Of a DNA stretch of 18,810 nucleotides, positions 1-7,280 are shown one piece after another. This DNA is from STF1-107 sp964457935 (lineage in GTDB: Bacteria > Bacillota > Clostridia > Christensenellales > UBA1242). The number at the start of each line of letters is the position of its first letter. The stretch's first letter is position 1. Made by a program: the position numbers and the translations under genes. The notes beneath the pieces were generated by a model, which worked only from the letters and a program-made list of their open reading frames with translations, ran no database searches and had not been told where the DNA came from. The stretch covers positions 1 through 18,810 of the forward strand of contig CAYWFC010000018.1 in NCBI GenBank assembly GCA_964457935.1, written 5' to 3'.

Positions 1-309
1 TGCGCACTCGTAGTAGTACTCGAAATAATCCGAAGCAAACTTTAGCCCCTTTGGTGGCAGGCCTAGCCATTTGCAGTCATCGACATAACTTTTTACAAAA
101 TGCGCATCGTATTTAGTAGGGCTATTGTCCAAAAACAGCAGATAATTCACTCCCTTAAACTTCTTCGCCACTGCGCGCGCTATGTGATAAGACTTCGCCT
201 CGCCTATGTGCATACAGCCGTCAGGAGTGGCGTAATATCCTGTGACTACAGACTTGGCGTTGTCTTTGTTATCTACTATGATTTGTTCTACGAAATTAGA
301 ATTCTCCAT
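1..309 (-). CDS. Glutaminyl-tRNA synthetase-like protein, N-terminal 103 residues (truncated by window edge)
   Basis: The visible 103 residues align without gaps to the start of bacterial GlnRS: the HIGH region (TPDGCMHIGEAKS), a WLG motif and SDYFEYYYECA, where E. coli has SDYFDQLHAYA. GlnRS is a class I synthetase that charges tRNA-Gln in the cytoplasm. Several residues expected to be invariant are changed. HIGH reads HIGE. The TRFPPEPNG segment is TGYYATPDG, so the glutamine-binding Arg (R30 in E. coli) is Gly. RFDDTNP is LFLDNSP, so the glutamine-binding Asp (D66) is Leu. The frame is open, so this is not an obvious pseudogene. The start ATG (307-309) has an AGAGG site 8 bases upstream and a clear promoter. 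It may be a paralog with another substrate; the remaining sequence is off the window. The family call is fairly firm, the activity unknown. Confidence 0.75.
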   Translation of the reverse strand, partial: MENSNFVEQIIVDNKDNAKSVVTGYYATPDGCMHIGEAKSYHIARAVAKKFKGVNYLLFLDNSPTKYDAHFVKSYVDDCKWLGLPPKGLKFASDYFEYYYECA

Positions 310-330
310 ACTGTACCTCTGTTTGGCTAC

Positions 331-359
331 ATTATAACAAACTGCACGTGATTTGAAAA
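331..359 (-). promoter_or_regulatory. Sigma-A-type promoter of the GlnRS-like gene
   Basis: Read on the minus strand: TTTTCA (354-359), 17-base spacer, TATAAT (331-336). The transcript would start near 324 and carry the AGAGG site before the ATG at 309. Confidence 0.6.
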
Positions 360-440
360 GCGTTTTGACAAATAATGCACAATTTTGTCTGTTTTGGGGG
401 ATGTGGGGCACGATTTTCGTGGTATATTTGGATAGATATA

Positions 441-469
441 TTGACAATTCGCGTTTTTTGTATTAAACT
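441..469 (+). promoter_or_regulatory. Promoter of the beta-repeat membrane protein gene
   Basis: Perfect TTGACA (441-446), 17-base spacer, TAAACT (464-469). It lies 23 bases before the ATG at 492 and supports that start over the upstream ATG at 375. Confidence 0.6.
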
Positions 470-491
470 ATACCTAAATACGAGGTCAAGA

Positions 492-2030
492 ATGAAAATA
501 TTGAAAACTATATTTAATTATTTGTTCATATTGGTATTGATTTTGCTAGGCTTGGCGCTAGTGCTGGCTGGGTACTTGGCGCTGTTCCCTAATAAGAGCC
601 TATTCGGATTTCAGTACGTATCCATGGATGAATTGCAGTCTATGAATTGCGAATACGCCATGAGCGATATACATCACATATCTATCAATACAGACAGATA
701 TGATGTCAAACTGCTACCTACATTCGGCAGTGAGCAGTACGTCAGCGTGTCGTACGATGCTAGCTACACTGGCATAGCGAGGACAAAAAATGCCAAATTC
801 TCTATCAGCGACGAATATTTTGCCACAGACCACACTCTAGTCATACAGACATCTGAGGCATCAGGCATACTGTCGCGCAGAAAGACTGAGATCAGAGTAT
901 ACATACCAGCAGGCGCGCTGGACGATGTGGATGTATCTATCACTACATCCAAAGGCGCTGTCACTGTGGGCGAGGGTGCTGACACTTCTGAGCCAATAGG
1001 CGTGATGAGTTTGGGTAGCCTGACTATATCGGCAGGCAAAAACGATGTGCTGGTGCAAAAGACTGCCATATCAGACGACACCAGCATCACTACTACACGC
1101 GGGGATATATCCTTTGCTGACGACGCGCAGATAGACGGCAATGTAGTCAATCTGACCACCAATCGTGGCTTGATCACTCTACTAGACGGCATTAGCGACC
1201 ACTCGCTGATGTACGTAGTGTCTATCAAGGAAGCAGGCAAGGTGACTGGCGACATCCCGAATGACAATATCGAGGTAAACGTAGTAGGAGGTACAGTAGA
1301 CTTAGCCAATGCCAAGACACTCTCCGGCTACGGCGAGACGGCTAAGATCACTGTAGACAAAGTGACTGGCATAGTAGACCTGCGCCACAAGAAAAACGGC
1401 TCAGTGACACTGGGTGAAGTATGTGGCACAGCCAATATTAGTACGACCAAGGCGAACGTGCACATCACTACACTAAATGACGACGCTACTATCAGCACCA
1501 CATCGGGCAATATAGTAGTCGAAGGCGCGCTGAAATTCATATCCGCTAGCACAGAGGACGGCAATATCTACATCAATTATCTCAACGACGCGGAGCATAA
1601 TTATTTCTACAATCAGACTGACAAATATAACACAGCCCTGATATCCACCAAGAAAGGCAATGTCAAGGTGTACAATGTGGAATACTTGACCCTGACTAGC
1701 CTAGTATCATCCAATATATATGTAGATTTCAAAAACATCCCAGACGAAAACTCTGTCATCACAGCCAAATCTGGTAGCATCAAAATAGTCACCCCCGACG
1801 GCACAGTACTCGCTGGTGACACGAACGGATTGCCTTATGAGATCACATACACCACTACTGGCACATCTGACGTCAATATCCATGGTCAGGCATACGACAC
1901 CACTCCAGGCACACACACTGCCAGAGTGTATATCGAGCCAGATGACCCTACAGTAGTCAATGCGAAACTAGTGATAGAGGCTAACAAAGCATCTCTGTGG
2001 ATTAGAGACAGGAGCCTCGCCAACGAATAA
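492..2030 (+). CDS. Membrane-anchored DUF4097-like beta-repeat (putative adhesin-type) protein
   Basis: A 512-residue protein with a single N-terminal hydrophobic segment (about residues 9-31) preceded by a short Lys-containing tail. This predicts an N-in anchor with the rest outside the membrane. From about residue 60 on, the chain is a long series of short beta-strand-like repeats rich in Thr, Ser, Asp and Gly (ITTSKGAVTVGE, ITTTRGDISF, LTTNRGLITL, ISTTSGNIVVEG). That is the pattern of DUF4097/DUF4098 beta-solenoid proteins, often found as surface or envelope-stress proteins. No catalytic motif is seen. The start at 492 is chosen because GAGG lies 6 bases upstream and the TM segment follows directly; an in-frame ATG at 375 would place 39 coding residues across the promoter. 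The last 34 coding bases are copied downstream (see the repeat at 1997). Function is not known; family call moderate. Confidence 0.7.
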   Translation: MKILKTIFNYLFILVLILLGLALVLAGYLALFPNKSLFGFQYVSMDELQSMNCEYAMSDIHHISINTDRYDVKLLPTFGSEQYVSVSYDASYTGIARTKNAKFSISDEYFATDHTLVIQTSEASGILSRRKTEIRVYIPAGALDDVDVSITTSKGAVTVGEGADTSEPIGVMSLGSLTISAGKNDVLVQKTAISDDTSITTTRGDISFADDAQIDGNVVNLTTNRGLITLLDGISDHSLMYVVSIKEAGKVTGDIPNDNIEVNVVGGTVDLANAKTLSGYGETAKITVDKVTGIVDLRHKKNGSVTLGEVCGTANISTTKANVHITTLNDDATISTTSGNIVVEGALKFISASTEDGNIYINYLNDAEHNYFYNQTDKYNTALISTKKGNVKVYNVEYLTLTSLVSSNIYVDFKNIPDENSVITAKSGSIKIVTPDGTVLAGDTNGLPYEITYTTTGTSDVNIHGQAYDTTPGTHTARVYIEPDDPTVVNAKLVIEANKASLWIRDRSLANE

Positions 2031-2136
2031 TTCCACCGCTATAGTGACGTAGTGGATTAGAGACAGGAGTCTGTTTAACAAATAAATAATTCCACCGCCA
2101 TAGCGCCATAAGGAACCTGTCTAACGATTAGACCAC
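1997..2136 (+). repeat. Degenerate tandem array copied from the 3' end of the preceding gene (period about 55)
   Basis: Unit 0 (1997-2051) contains the last codons and TAA stop of the 492-2030 gene. Unit 1 (2052-2111) begins with an identical 18-mer (GTGGATTAGAGACAGGAG) and also shares TAATTCCACCGC and an ATAG-G run. A third, more decayed copy follows from 2112 (CTGTCTAACGATTAGACCAC). A terminator comes next. Confidence 0.8.
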
Positions 2137-2142
2137 AATATC

Positions 2143-2182
2143 AATATTCCCTTACAATTTTGCCGTAAGGGAATATTTTTTT
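2143..2182 (+). terminator. Rho-independent terminator after the DUF4097-like gene
   Basis: A 13-bp perfect stem, AATATTCCCTTAC (2143-2155) with GTAAGGGAATATT (2165-2177), a 9-base loop, then a run of T to 2182. Confidence 0.9.
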
Positions 2183-2233
2183 GATAAAATTGCAATAATT
2201 AGTAAAAATCTAATACTATTATATAAATATTTA

Positions 2234-2242
2234 TGTTATAAT
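2234..2242 (+). promoter_or_regulatory. Extended -10 promoter giving a leaderless ABC transporter mRNA
   Basis: TG-T-TATAAT (TATAAT at 2237-2242) is an extended -10 element; no good -35 is seen 17 bases upstream. With six bases between the -10 and +1, transcription would begin at about 2249, which is the A of the ATG. There is no Shine-Dalgarno sequence in front of that ATG. Confidence 0.6.
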
Positions 2243-2248
2243 CATTTT

Positions 2249-3985
2249 ATGAAGAAATTAATACGTTATCTCAAGAATTATAAACTATACGTCATACTAG
2301 GACCGTTGTTCAAACTGCTCGAGTCCGCGACCGAGCTCACTATCCCGCTCCTTATGGCGAAAATCATCGACCGAGGCATACTGACGCACGATGTGTCGTA
2401 TATCTGGCGAATGGGGCTGATCATCCTGATACTAAACATATTAGGCTTTGTTTTCGCCACCGTATGCCAAAAATGCGCCTCCCTAGCGTCCACCGGTATG
2501 GCAAAGGACATCCGCAAAGACTTCTTCCGCATAGTGAATACGTATTCTTATGCCGAAGTGAATAAATTCTCTACTGCCACGCTAGTCACCCGCATCACAG
2601 ACGACGTACAGCAGGTGGAGACCATGGTCAGCGCACTCATCCGCAATGTGATGAGAGCACCATTTTTGCTCATAGGCGCCACCATACTGGCTATCATGGT
2701 AAATGCCAAACTGTCGCTAATCTTCCTAGTGATCGTGCCTATCATTATAGTGACCATGTACGTCATCATGAAGTCAATATTCCCGTATTACCACATCATT
2801 AGGCAAAAACTCGACAATGCCTCACAGATCACTCGCGAAAATCTGTCCGGCGTGAGAGTGGTGCGCGCTTTTGATAAGCAAAAGTACGAGAAAAAGCGCT
2901 TCAACACTGCCAACGAAGACATAGTCAGCACACAGATCAGAGCGGACAAAATAGTGGATTTCATCAATCCTATCACATTCTTTATAGTAGACATCGCGGT
3001 GCTATTCGTGCTGTGGTTCGGCGGTAAGCAAGTGTACGTCGGCGAGCTGACCACTGGCGAGATTATCGCATTCATCGAGTATTTGACCACTATCACGCTG
3101 TCCATAGTCATGGTGGCGCGCATCATGGTAGTCATCACGCGCACCAGCGCCAGTGCCAAGCGTCTCAACGAAGTGCTAGACACCACCGCTAGCGTGATAG
3201 AGCACACCAAGCGAAACATCAAGATAGGCGAATACTCGCACATATTAGAATTCAATAATGTCAGCTTCTCGTATGACAATTCTATGATTTTCGCCATAAA
3301 AGACGTCAATTTCAAACTCAAAAAAGGTCAGACACTGGGCATCATAGGTGGCACAGCGTCTGGCAAGACTAGCATTGTCAATCTCATACCGAGATTTTTC
3401 GATACCACGCTAGGCGAAGTGTATGTCAAGGGCGTGAATGTCAAAGATTATTCGTTCCGACAGCTCCGCGATATGATAGGCATAGTACCGCAAAAAGCCA
3501 CCCTGTTTAGTGGATCCCTACGCGAGAATATGCAGTTTAGGAAGAAAAACGCTACCGACGCCGAGATATACGAAGCACTAGAGATAGCGCAAGCCAAGCC
3601 GTTCGTGGACAACTGGACTAACGGTCTGGACTATCAGATAATGGCGAAAGGCAAGAACGTCTCTGGTGGACAGATGCAACGTCTCACCATAGCGCGAGCA
3701 TTGGTGGGCAAGCCAGACATCCTGATACTAGACGACAGTTCGTCGGCGCTGGACTATGCCACTGACCTTAGCCTGCGCAAAGCACTGAAAAAACTAGACT
3801 GCACTACTATCCTCGTGTCACAGAGAGCGAGCAGTGTGCGCAATGCCGACATTATCATAGTGCTGGACAAGGGCGAAGTGGTCGGCATGGGCAAGCACAA
3901 AGACTTGGTCGAGAATTGCGCTGTATACCAGGAAATATACCTATCACAGACTAAGCAAGGAGGTAAGGATGAAAAAGAAAACTGA
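2249..3985 (+). CDS. Heterodimeric multidrug-type ABC exporter, half-transporter with degenerate catalytic site (BmrC/TM287-like)
   Basis: A 578-residue half-transporter: six predicted TM helices (about residues 15-310), then a nucleotide-binding domain. Walker A is GGTASGKT (367-374), the signature is canonical VSGGQ (471-475), and Walker B is LILDDSS with Asp496 where the catalytic Glu belongs. The H-loop His is Gln525 (LVSQRAS). Canonical signature with degenerate Walker B and H-loop is the pattern of the non-catalytic partner in heterodimeric exporters such as TM287/288 and BmrCD. Its signature would complete the active site of the partner encoded next, whose start overlaps this gene by 17 bases. 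The N-terminus (MKKLIRYLKNYKLYVILGP) matches the family start, so the ATG at 2249 is right although no ribosome site precedes it. It is an inner-membrane exporter; the substrate cannot be told. Confidence 0.92.
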   Translation: MKKLIRYLKNYKLYVILGPLFKLLESATELTIPLLMAKIIDRGILTHDVSYIWRMGLIILILNILGFVFATVCQKCASLASTGMAKDIRKDFFRIVNTYSYAEVNKFSTATLVTRITDDVQQVETMVSALIRNVMRAPFLLIGATILAIMVNAKLSLIFLVIVPIIIVTMYVIMKSIFPYYHIIRQKLDNASQITRENLSGVRVVRAFDKQKYEKKRFNTANEDIVSTQIRADKIVDFINPITFFIVDIAVLFVLWFGGKQVYVGELTTGEIIAFIEYLTTITLSIVMVARIMVVITRTSASAKRLNEVLDTTASVIEHTKRNIKIGEYSHILEFNNVSFSYDNSMIFAIKDVNFKLKKGQTLGIIGGTASGKTSIVNLIPRFFDTTLGEVYVKGVNVKDYSFRQLRDMIGIVPQKATLFSGSLRENMQFRKKNATDAEIYEALEIAQAKPFVDNWTNGLDYQIMAKGKNVSGGQMQRLTIARALVGKPDILILDDSSSALDYATDLSLRKALKKLDCTTILVSQRASSVRNADIIIVLDKGEVVGMGKHKDLVENCAVYQEIYLSQTKQGGKDEKEN

Positions 3986-5735
3986 TGACATCTCTCGTTC
4001 ACAAAAACTCAATATTGTGCACAGGATTATAGACTATGTCAAGCCACACAAGCGATACTTTTTCCTAGCGTGTGTGCTGTCGTTTTTCTCGGTGGGGCTG
4101 ACCTTGCTCAATCCTGTCCTGATAGGCAAAGCCATAGACCACATAGTGGGTGTGGGGGACGTGAATTTCTCTCTACTCGGGCGTATGCTCATCATCATAG
4201 CCATAGCGAGTGTGTTTAGCGCTGTGTTCGAGTGGTTCGCAGAGTTTACCATTAGCATACTGGCGTTCAAGACTTCGCAAGGCTTCAGAAAAGAGATTTT
4301 TAACAAAATCAACAGTTCTCCGCTGAAATTCATAGATAGCACTCCGCATGGCGACATCATGAACGCCATGATCATAGACACAGACAACATCACGACCGGA
4401 TTTTTGGAAGGATTTCAAAATTTATTCAATGGTGTCATCACCATACTGTTCTCACTGGGCTTCATGCTCAGCATCAATGTACCCATCACTGCAGTGGTCA
4501 TAGGCATCACTCCTATAGGGCTACTCATCGCGATATTCATCACCAAAAAGTCAAAAATATTGTTCCGCAAGCAAGTCACCACTATGGCAAAAGTGAGTAG
4601 TTTCACCGAAGAAATGTTCGGCAATCAAAAAGTAATCACCGCCTTCGGCTATGAGGACGATGCCATAGAGAAATTCGACCAAATGAACGAAGAACTATAC
4701 TCCTGTAGCGAAAAGGCTATCTTCTACTCCACTATGACCAATCCTGCGACACGATTTGTGAACGGACTGGTGTACGGTATGACCGGCATAGTATGCGCAC
4801 TGTCTGCCATATCGGGCAAGATATCTGTGGGACAAATATCTAGTTTCTTGTCGTATAGCCAGCAGTTTACTAAGCCATTCAATGAGATCACAGGCATGAT
4901 AGCCGACTTGCAGATGGCATTCGCCTCCGCGCGACGCGTATTCGACATATTGGACACGAAGAACGAAGAATCCGACCTGCGCAATGAGAAATTGGGCGTC
5001 AGCAACGGCAATATAGAGATAAACAATGTGTATTTTTCGTATAGCAATGAGTACAAACTCATCCAAGACTTCAATCTCAAAGTAAAGAAAGGTCAAAAGA
5101 TAGCCATAGTAGGCCCTACCGGGTGTGGCAAGTCCACTCTCATCAATCTGCTGATGCGCTTTTACGACGTGGACTCGGGCGAGATATTGATGAATAAGAA
5201 AAACATCCGCTCACTCACGCGTAGCAGTGTTAGGTTAAATTACGGCATGGTGCTACAGGAGAGCTGGCTATTCCATGGCACTATCCGCGAGAACATCGCC
5301 TATGCCAAGCAAGACGCCACCTTCGACGAGATCATCGAGGCTGCCAAACTCGCCAATGCGCACCAATTCATCGAGCGTATGCCTCAAGGCTACGACACAG
5401 TGATCAGCGAGCACGCCGACAATGTCTCCGCTGGTCAAAAACAGCTCATCTGCATAGCGCGTATCATGCTCAATCAGCCACCACTGCTCATACTGGACGA
5501 GGCGACGTCGAATATCGACACCCGCACAGAGCAACGCATCCAAGAGGCTTTTGAGAACATCATGAAAGGGCGCACCAGTTTCGTCGTGGCGCATAGACTG
5601 TCCACCATAGTGAATGCCGACGTCATACTGGTGATGAACAAAGGCAATGTCATCGAGCAAGGCTCACACGCAGAATTAATGGCAAAGAATGGCTTCTACG
5701 CCGACCTATTCAATAGCCAATTCTCTGTATACTAA
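3969..5735 (+). CDS. Heterodimeric multidrug-type ABC exporter, catalytic half-transporter (BmrD/TM288-like)
   Basis: A 588-residue half-transporter: TM domain about residues 25-330, NBD about 345-580. Walker A is GPTGCGKS (382-389), Walker B is LLILDEATSNID with the catalytic Glu511, and the switch His is His542 (VVAHRLS). Its own signature is altered, VSAGQ (486-490), where VSGGQ is expected. It therefore complements the first half: the competent ATP site pairs this Walker A/B/Glu/His with the VSGGQ of the 2249 product, and the other site is degenerate. AGGAGG lies 5 bases before the ATG and the gene starts inside the end of the first, so translation is likely coupled. No strong terminator follows; the 3' end is continued by a degenerate tandem array. 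Confidence 0.93.
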   Translation: MKKKTDDISRSQKLNIVHRIIDYVKPHKRYFFLACVLSFFSVGLTLLNPVLIGKAIDHIVGVGDVNFSLLGRMLIIIAIASVFSAVFEWFAEFTISILAFKTSQGFRKEIFNKINSSPLKFIDSTPHGDIMNAMIIDTDNITTGFLEGFQNLFNGVITILFSLGFMLSINVPITAVVIGITPIGLLIAIFITKKSKILFRKQVTTMAKVSSFTEEMFGNQKVITAFGYEDDAIEKFDQMNEELYSCSEKAIFYSTMTNPATRFVNGLVYGMTGIVCALSAISGKISVGQISSFLSYSQQFTKPFNEITGMIADLQMAFASARRVFDILDTKNEESDLRNEKLGVSNGNIEINNVYFSYSNEYKLIQDFNLKVKKGQKIAIVGPTGCGKSTLINLLMRFYDVDSGEILMNKKNIRSLTRSSVRLNYGMVLQESWLFHGTIRENIAYAKQDATFDEIIEAAKLANAHQFIERMPQGYDTVISEHADNVSAGQKQLICIARIMLNQPPLLILDEATSNIDTRTEQRIQEAFENIMKGRTSFVVAHRLSTIVNADVILVMNKGNVIEQGSHAELMAKNGFYADLFNSQFSVY

Positions 5736-5871
5736 TAAAATACACTGACTTATTCAATGCCAATTCTCTGTGCGTCAACAAAATACACTGATTCAATGTC
5801 TATTCTCTGTACATTGACGAAATGCGCTGACTTTTTCAAGAGTAAACTCTCAGCGTATTGACGAAAACGGT
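5703..5871 (+). repeat. Four-unit degenerate tandem array seeded by the 3' end of the ABC transporter gene (period 39-44)
   Basis: Units are about 5703-5746 (coding, including the TAA), 5747-5789, 5790-5828 and 5829-5871. Shared blocks include CCAATTCTCTGT and AAAATACACTGA in units 0 and 1, TATTCTCTGT in unit 2, and TTGACGAAA in units 2 and 3. Similarity to the coding unit drops with distance from the gene. No ORF or clear terminator is seen in the rest of the gap up to the promoter at 5905. Confidence 0.85.
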
Positions 5872-5904
5872 CGAAAAATTTTATCAAAAAATATGTTCAA
5901 ATAT

Positions 5905-5933
5905 TTGACCTATATTTTCTGCTTTGCTATACT
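5905..5933 (+). promoter_or_regulatory. Strong promoter of the lipoprotein gene
   Basis: TTGACC (5905-5910), 17-base spacer, TATACT (5928-5933), with TG one base upstream of the -10 (extended -10). Confidence 0.75.
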
Positions 5934-5968
5934 AAATGTATCGACCAATAGTCGAAAAAGGAGATGTT

Positions 5969-6928
5969 ATGAAAAGATTAAAAAGTTTTATTTCTATCGC
6001 ACTGGCGCTCGTGCTAGTCATACCTATGGCACTAGTATTGACCGCGTGCGGATCAGATGACAAGGCTAAGAATACCTTGAGCCTATCAGTCAACCCTGAG
6101 ATTACGTTCGTTTTGGATGGCAAGAACAATGTCACTAGCATTATGTATGGCAACTCAGACGCCAGCACATTGCTGATCAATAATGACCTAATAGGCAAGA
6201 ATATCGACAAAGTGATCAAGACATTCATAGAGCAGAGTGTCATCACTGGCCACATAGACATCAGTGGCGACGAGATCACTATCAGCGTCAGCGGGTCTGG
6301 CGACCTAGACAGCCTAGTCAATGTAGCCAAAGAGGCTATCGACTCTTCAGCCAAAGCATTTGGCGTGCAGTTGCAGGCTACCGTAGACACAGCCACCGCT
6401 GAGGCAAAGCACGCATACCTGCTAAATATGGTGACTGCACTGTATCCAGAGATGACTAGCGACGAATTGAGCGCAAAAACTGATGCCGAATTGGTGAAAT
6501 TGCTCGACGCTCGTCAGAAAGAATACGAAGGTCTAGTATATGAACAAGTACAGAACGTCATTAGTGTTATAGATGGCACCATATCTCAGACTGTGATTGA
6601 CCTCAAAAATACCTTAAAAGGTCTGAAAGACGATTTGGCTTCTGTATTACCAGCAGGCAAAGAACTTATCGAAACACAAATCAGTGCTATTGAGAAACAA
6701 ATCGACGATGCAGTTAAGGCATTCAACGATACAAAGAACACTCAGATCGCTCTGCTAAAAAATGGCATCGCTACTATCAAAGCCAATGCTCTCGATATTG
6801 TCAAAACATCAGTCGCTAACACTAAGGCAGGGCTAGTAGCACACTTAGATAGCGCCAAGACTGCTGGCACTATCACCGAAGCACAGTACAATTACGCTCT
6901 GAGCCTCATCAATAGCTACAATGCATAA
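5969..6928 (+). CDS. Lipoprotein with RsgI-like (anti-sigma-factor extracellular) domain
   Basis: A 319-residue protein with a lipoprotein signal: Lys/Arg tail, hydrophobic core and lipobox LTAC with Cys27. It would be lipidated and held on the outer face of the membrane. Residues about 35-105 (LSVNPEITFVLDGKNNVTSI ... LIGKNIDKVIKTFIEQ) resemble the domain that follows the TM segment in RsgI-type anti-sigma factors (pattern VNPSIE...N...V). No cytoplasmic anti-sigma domain or TM helix is present, so it would not bind a sigma factor itself. Residues about 130-300 are strongly helical with heptad-like spacing (coiled coil). AGGAG sits 5 bases before the ATG at 5969. The gene stands alone between its own promoter and a terminator. 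Role unknown; the RsgI resemblance is by eye. Confidence 0.7.
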   Translation: MKRLKSFISIALALVLVIPMALVLTACGSDDKAKNTLSLSVNPEITFVLDGKNNVTSIMYGNSDASTLLINNDLIGKNIDKVIKTFIEQSVITGHIDISGDEITISVSGSGDLDSLVNVAKEAIDSSAKAFGVQLQATVDTATAEAKHAYLLNMVTALYPEMTSDELSAKTDAELVKLLDARQKEYEGLVYEQVQNVISVIDGTISQTVIDLKNTLKGLKDDLASVLPAGKELIETQISAIEKQIDDAVKAFNDTKNTQIALLKNGIATIKANALDIVKTSVANTKAGLVAHLDSAKTAGTITEAQYNYALSLINSYNA

Positions 6929-7017
6929 TCCTATAACGAATAAAAAACGAACTATTACTAACTATAACGAATAAAAACTATAATGAATTATAATTAACTA
7001 TAATGAATTATAACTAA
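6915..7017 (+). repeat. AT-rich degenerate tandem array at the 3' end of the lipoprotein gene (units about 16-31)
   Basis: The last codons and stop (GCTACAATGCATAATC) are followed by CTATAACGAATAAAAA at 6931-6946 and again at 6962-6977. Two near-identical AACTATAATGAATTATAA copies come next. It leads directly into the terminator stem at 7023. Confidence 0.7.
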
Positions 7018-7018
7018 C

Positions 7019-7052
7019 AAAAAACTAACAATGCGAATTGTTAGTTTTTTTA
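7019..7052. terminator. Bidirectional terminator between convergent genes
   Basis: Stem AACTAACAAT (7023-7032) with ATTGTTAGTT (7037-7046), GCGA loop, T run to 7051 on the plus strand and an A run upstream serving the minus strand. It can serve both the lipoprotein gene and the 7247-7924 gene. Confidence 0.85.
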
Positions 7053-7089
7053 TGTCATATTGTTAGTTTTTTTGTGTCATATTGTAGAG
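7037..7089. repeat. Tandem 22-bp copies of the terminator's 3' half
   Basis: 7037-7058 and 7059-7080 differ only at one position (A at 7052, G at 7074). A partial third copy follows (ATTGTAGAG, 7081-7089). Each carries the ATTGTTAG stem arm, a seven-T run and TGTCAT. Only the first copy has its partner arm, so the second is not a complete hairpin. Confidence 0.85.
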
Positions 7090-7280
7090 CATTACTCTTT
7101 GCTTTAGTGTCTCATATCTAATAGACTATGCTTTGCTGATATCGTCTTAGTTAGGCTCATTGCCTCGAGCATTACTCTTTGTCAATTTCGTCTAGTATTT
7201 TATATCCAATAGATTACTATTTGTCAGTATCATTGCATCTAGTCGATTACTCTTTGTCTGTATCGTCTTTGTCTAGTTTA
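7084..7280 (-). repeat. Five-unit degenerate tandem array seeded by the 3' end of the DUF2188-like gene (period about 35-45)
   Basis: On the minus strand the gene ends GACAAAGAGTAATC (stop TAA at 7247-7249). The block recurs downstream as GACAAATAGTAATC, GACAAAGAGTAATG, GCAAAGCATAGTC and GCAAAGAGTAATG, with the flanking GACGATA block also repeated. This fills the gap to the terminator at about 7052; no other feature is seen in it. Confidence 0.8.

Noticed and set aside
1..309. GlnRS-like gene as a pseudogene
   Set aside because: The visible part has an intact frame, a ribosome site and a TATAAT promoter; altered motif residues alone do not show decay.
365..393. Second plus-strand promoter starting with TTGACA at 365
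   Set aside because: The base positions 17 downstream (TCTGTT) do not resemble a -10; the promoter at 441 is better and closer.
375..491. N-terminal extension of the DUF4097-like protein from the ATG at 375
   Set aside because: It would cover the TTGACA-17-TAAACT promoter and put 39 residues before a normal N-terminal anchor; the ATG at 492 has a GAGG site.
764..1315. 183-residue minus-strand frame inside the DUF4097-like gene
   Set aside because: No ribosome site or promoter, and no recognisable domain. It is the antisense of a Thr/Asp-rich coding region.
5840..5856. Small inverted repeat (GAGTAAACTC) as a terminator of the ABC operon
   Set aside because: A stem of only four pairs with no T run after it.
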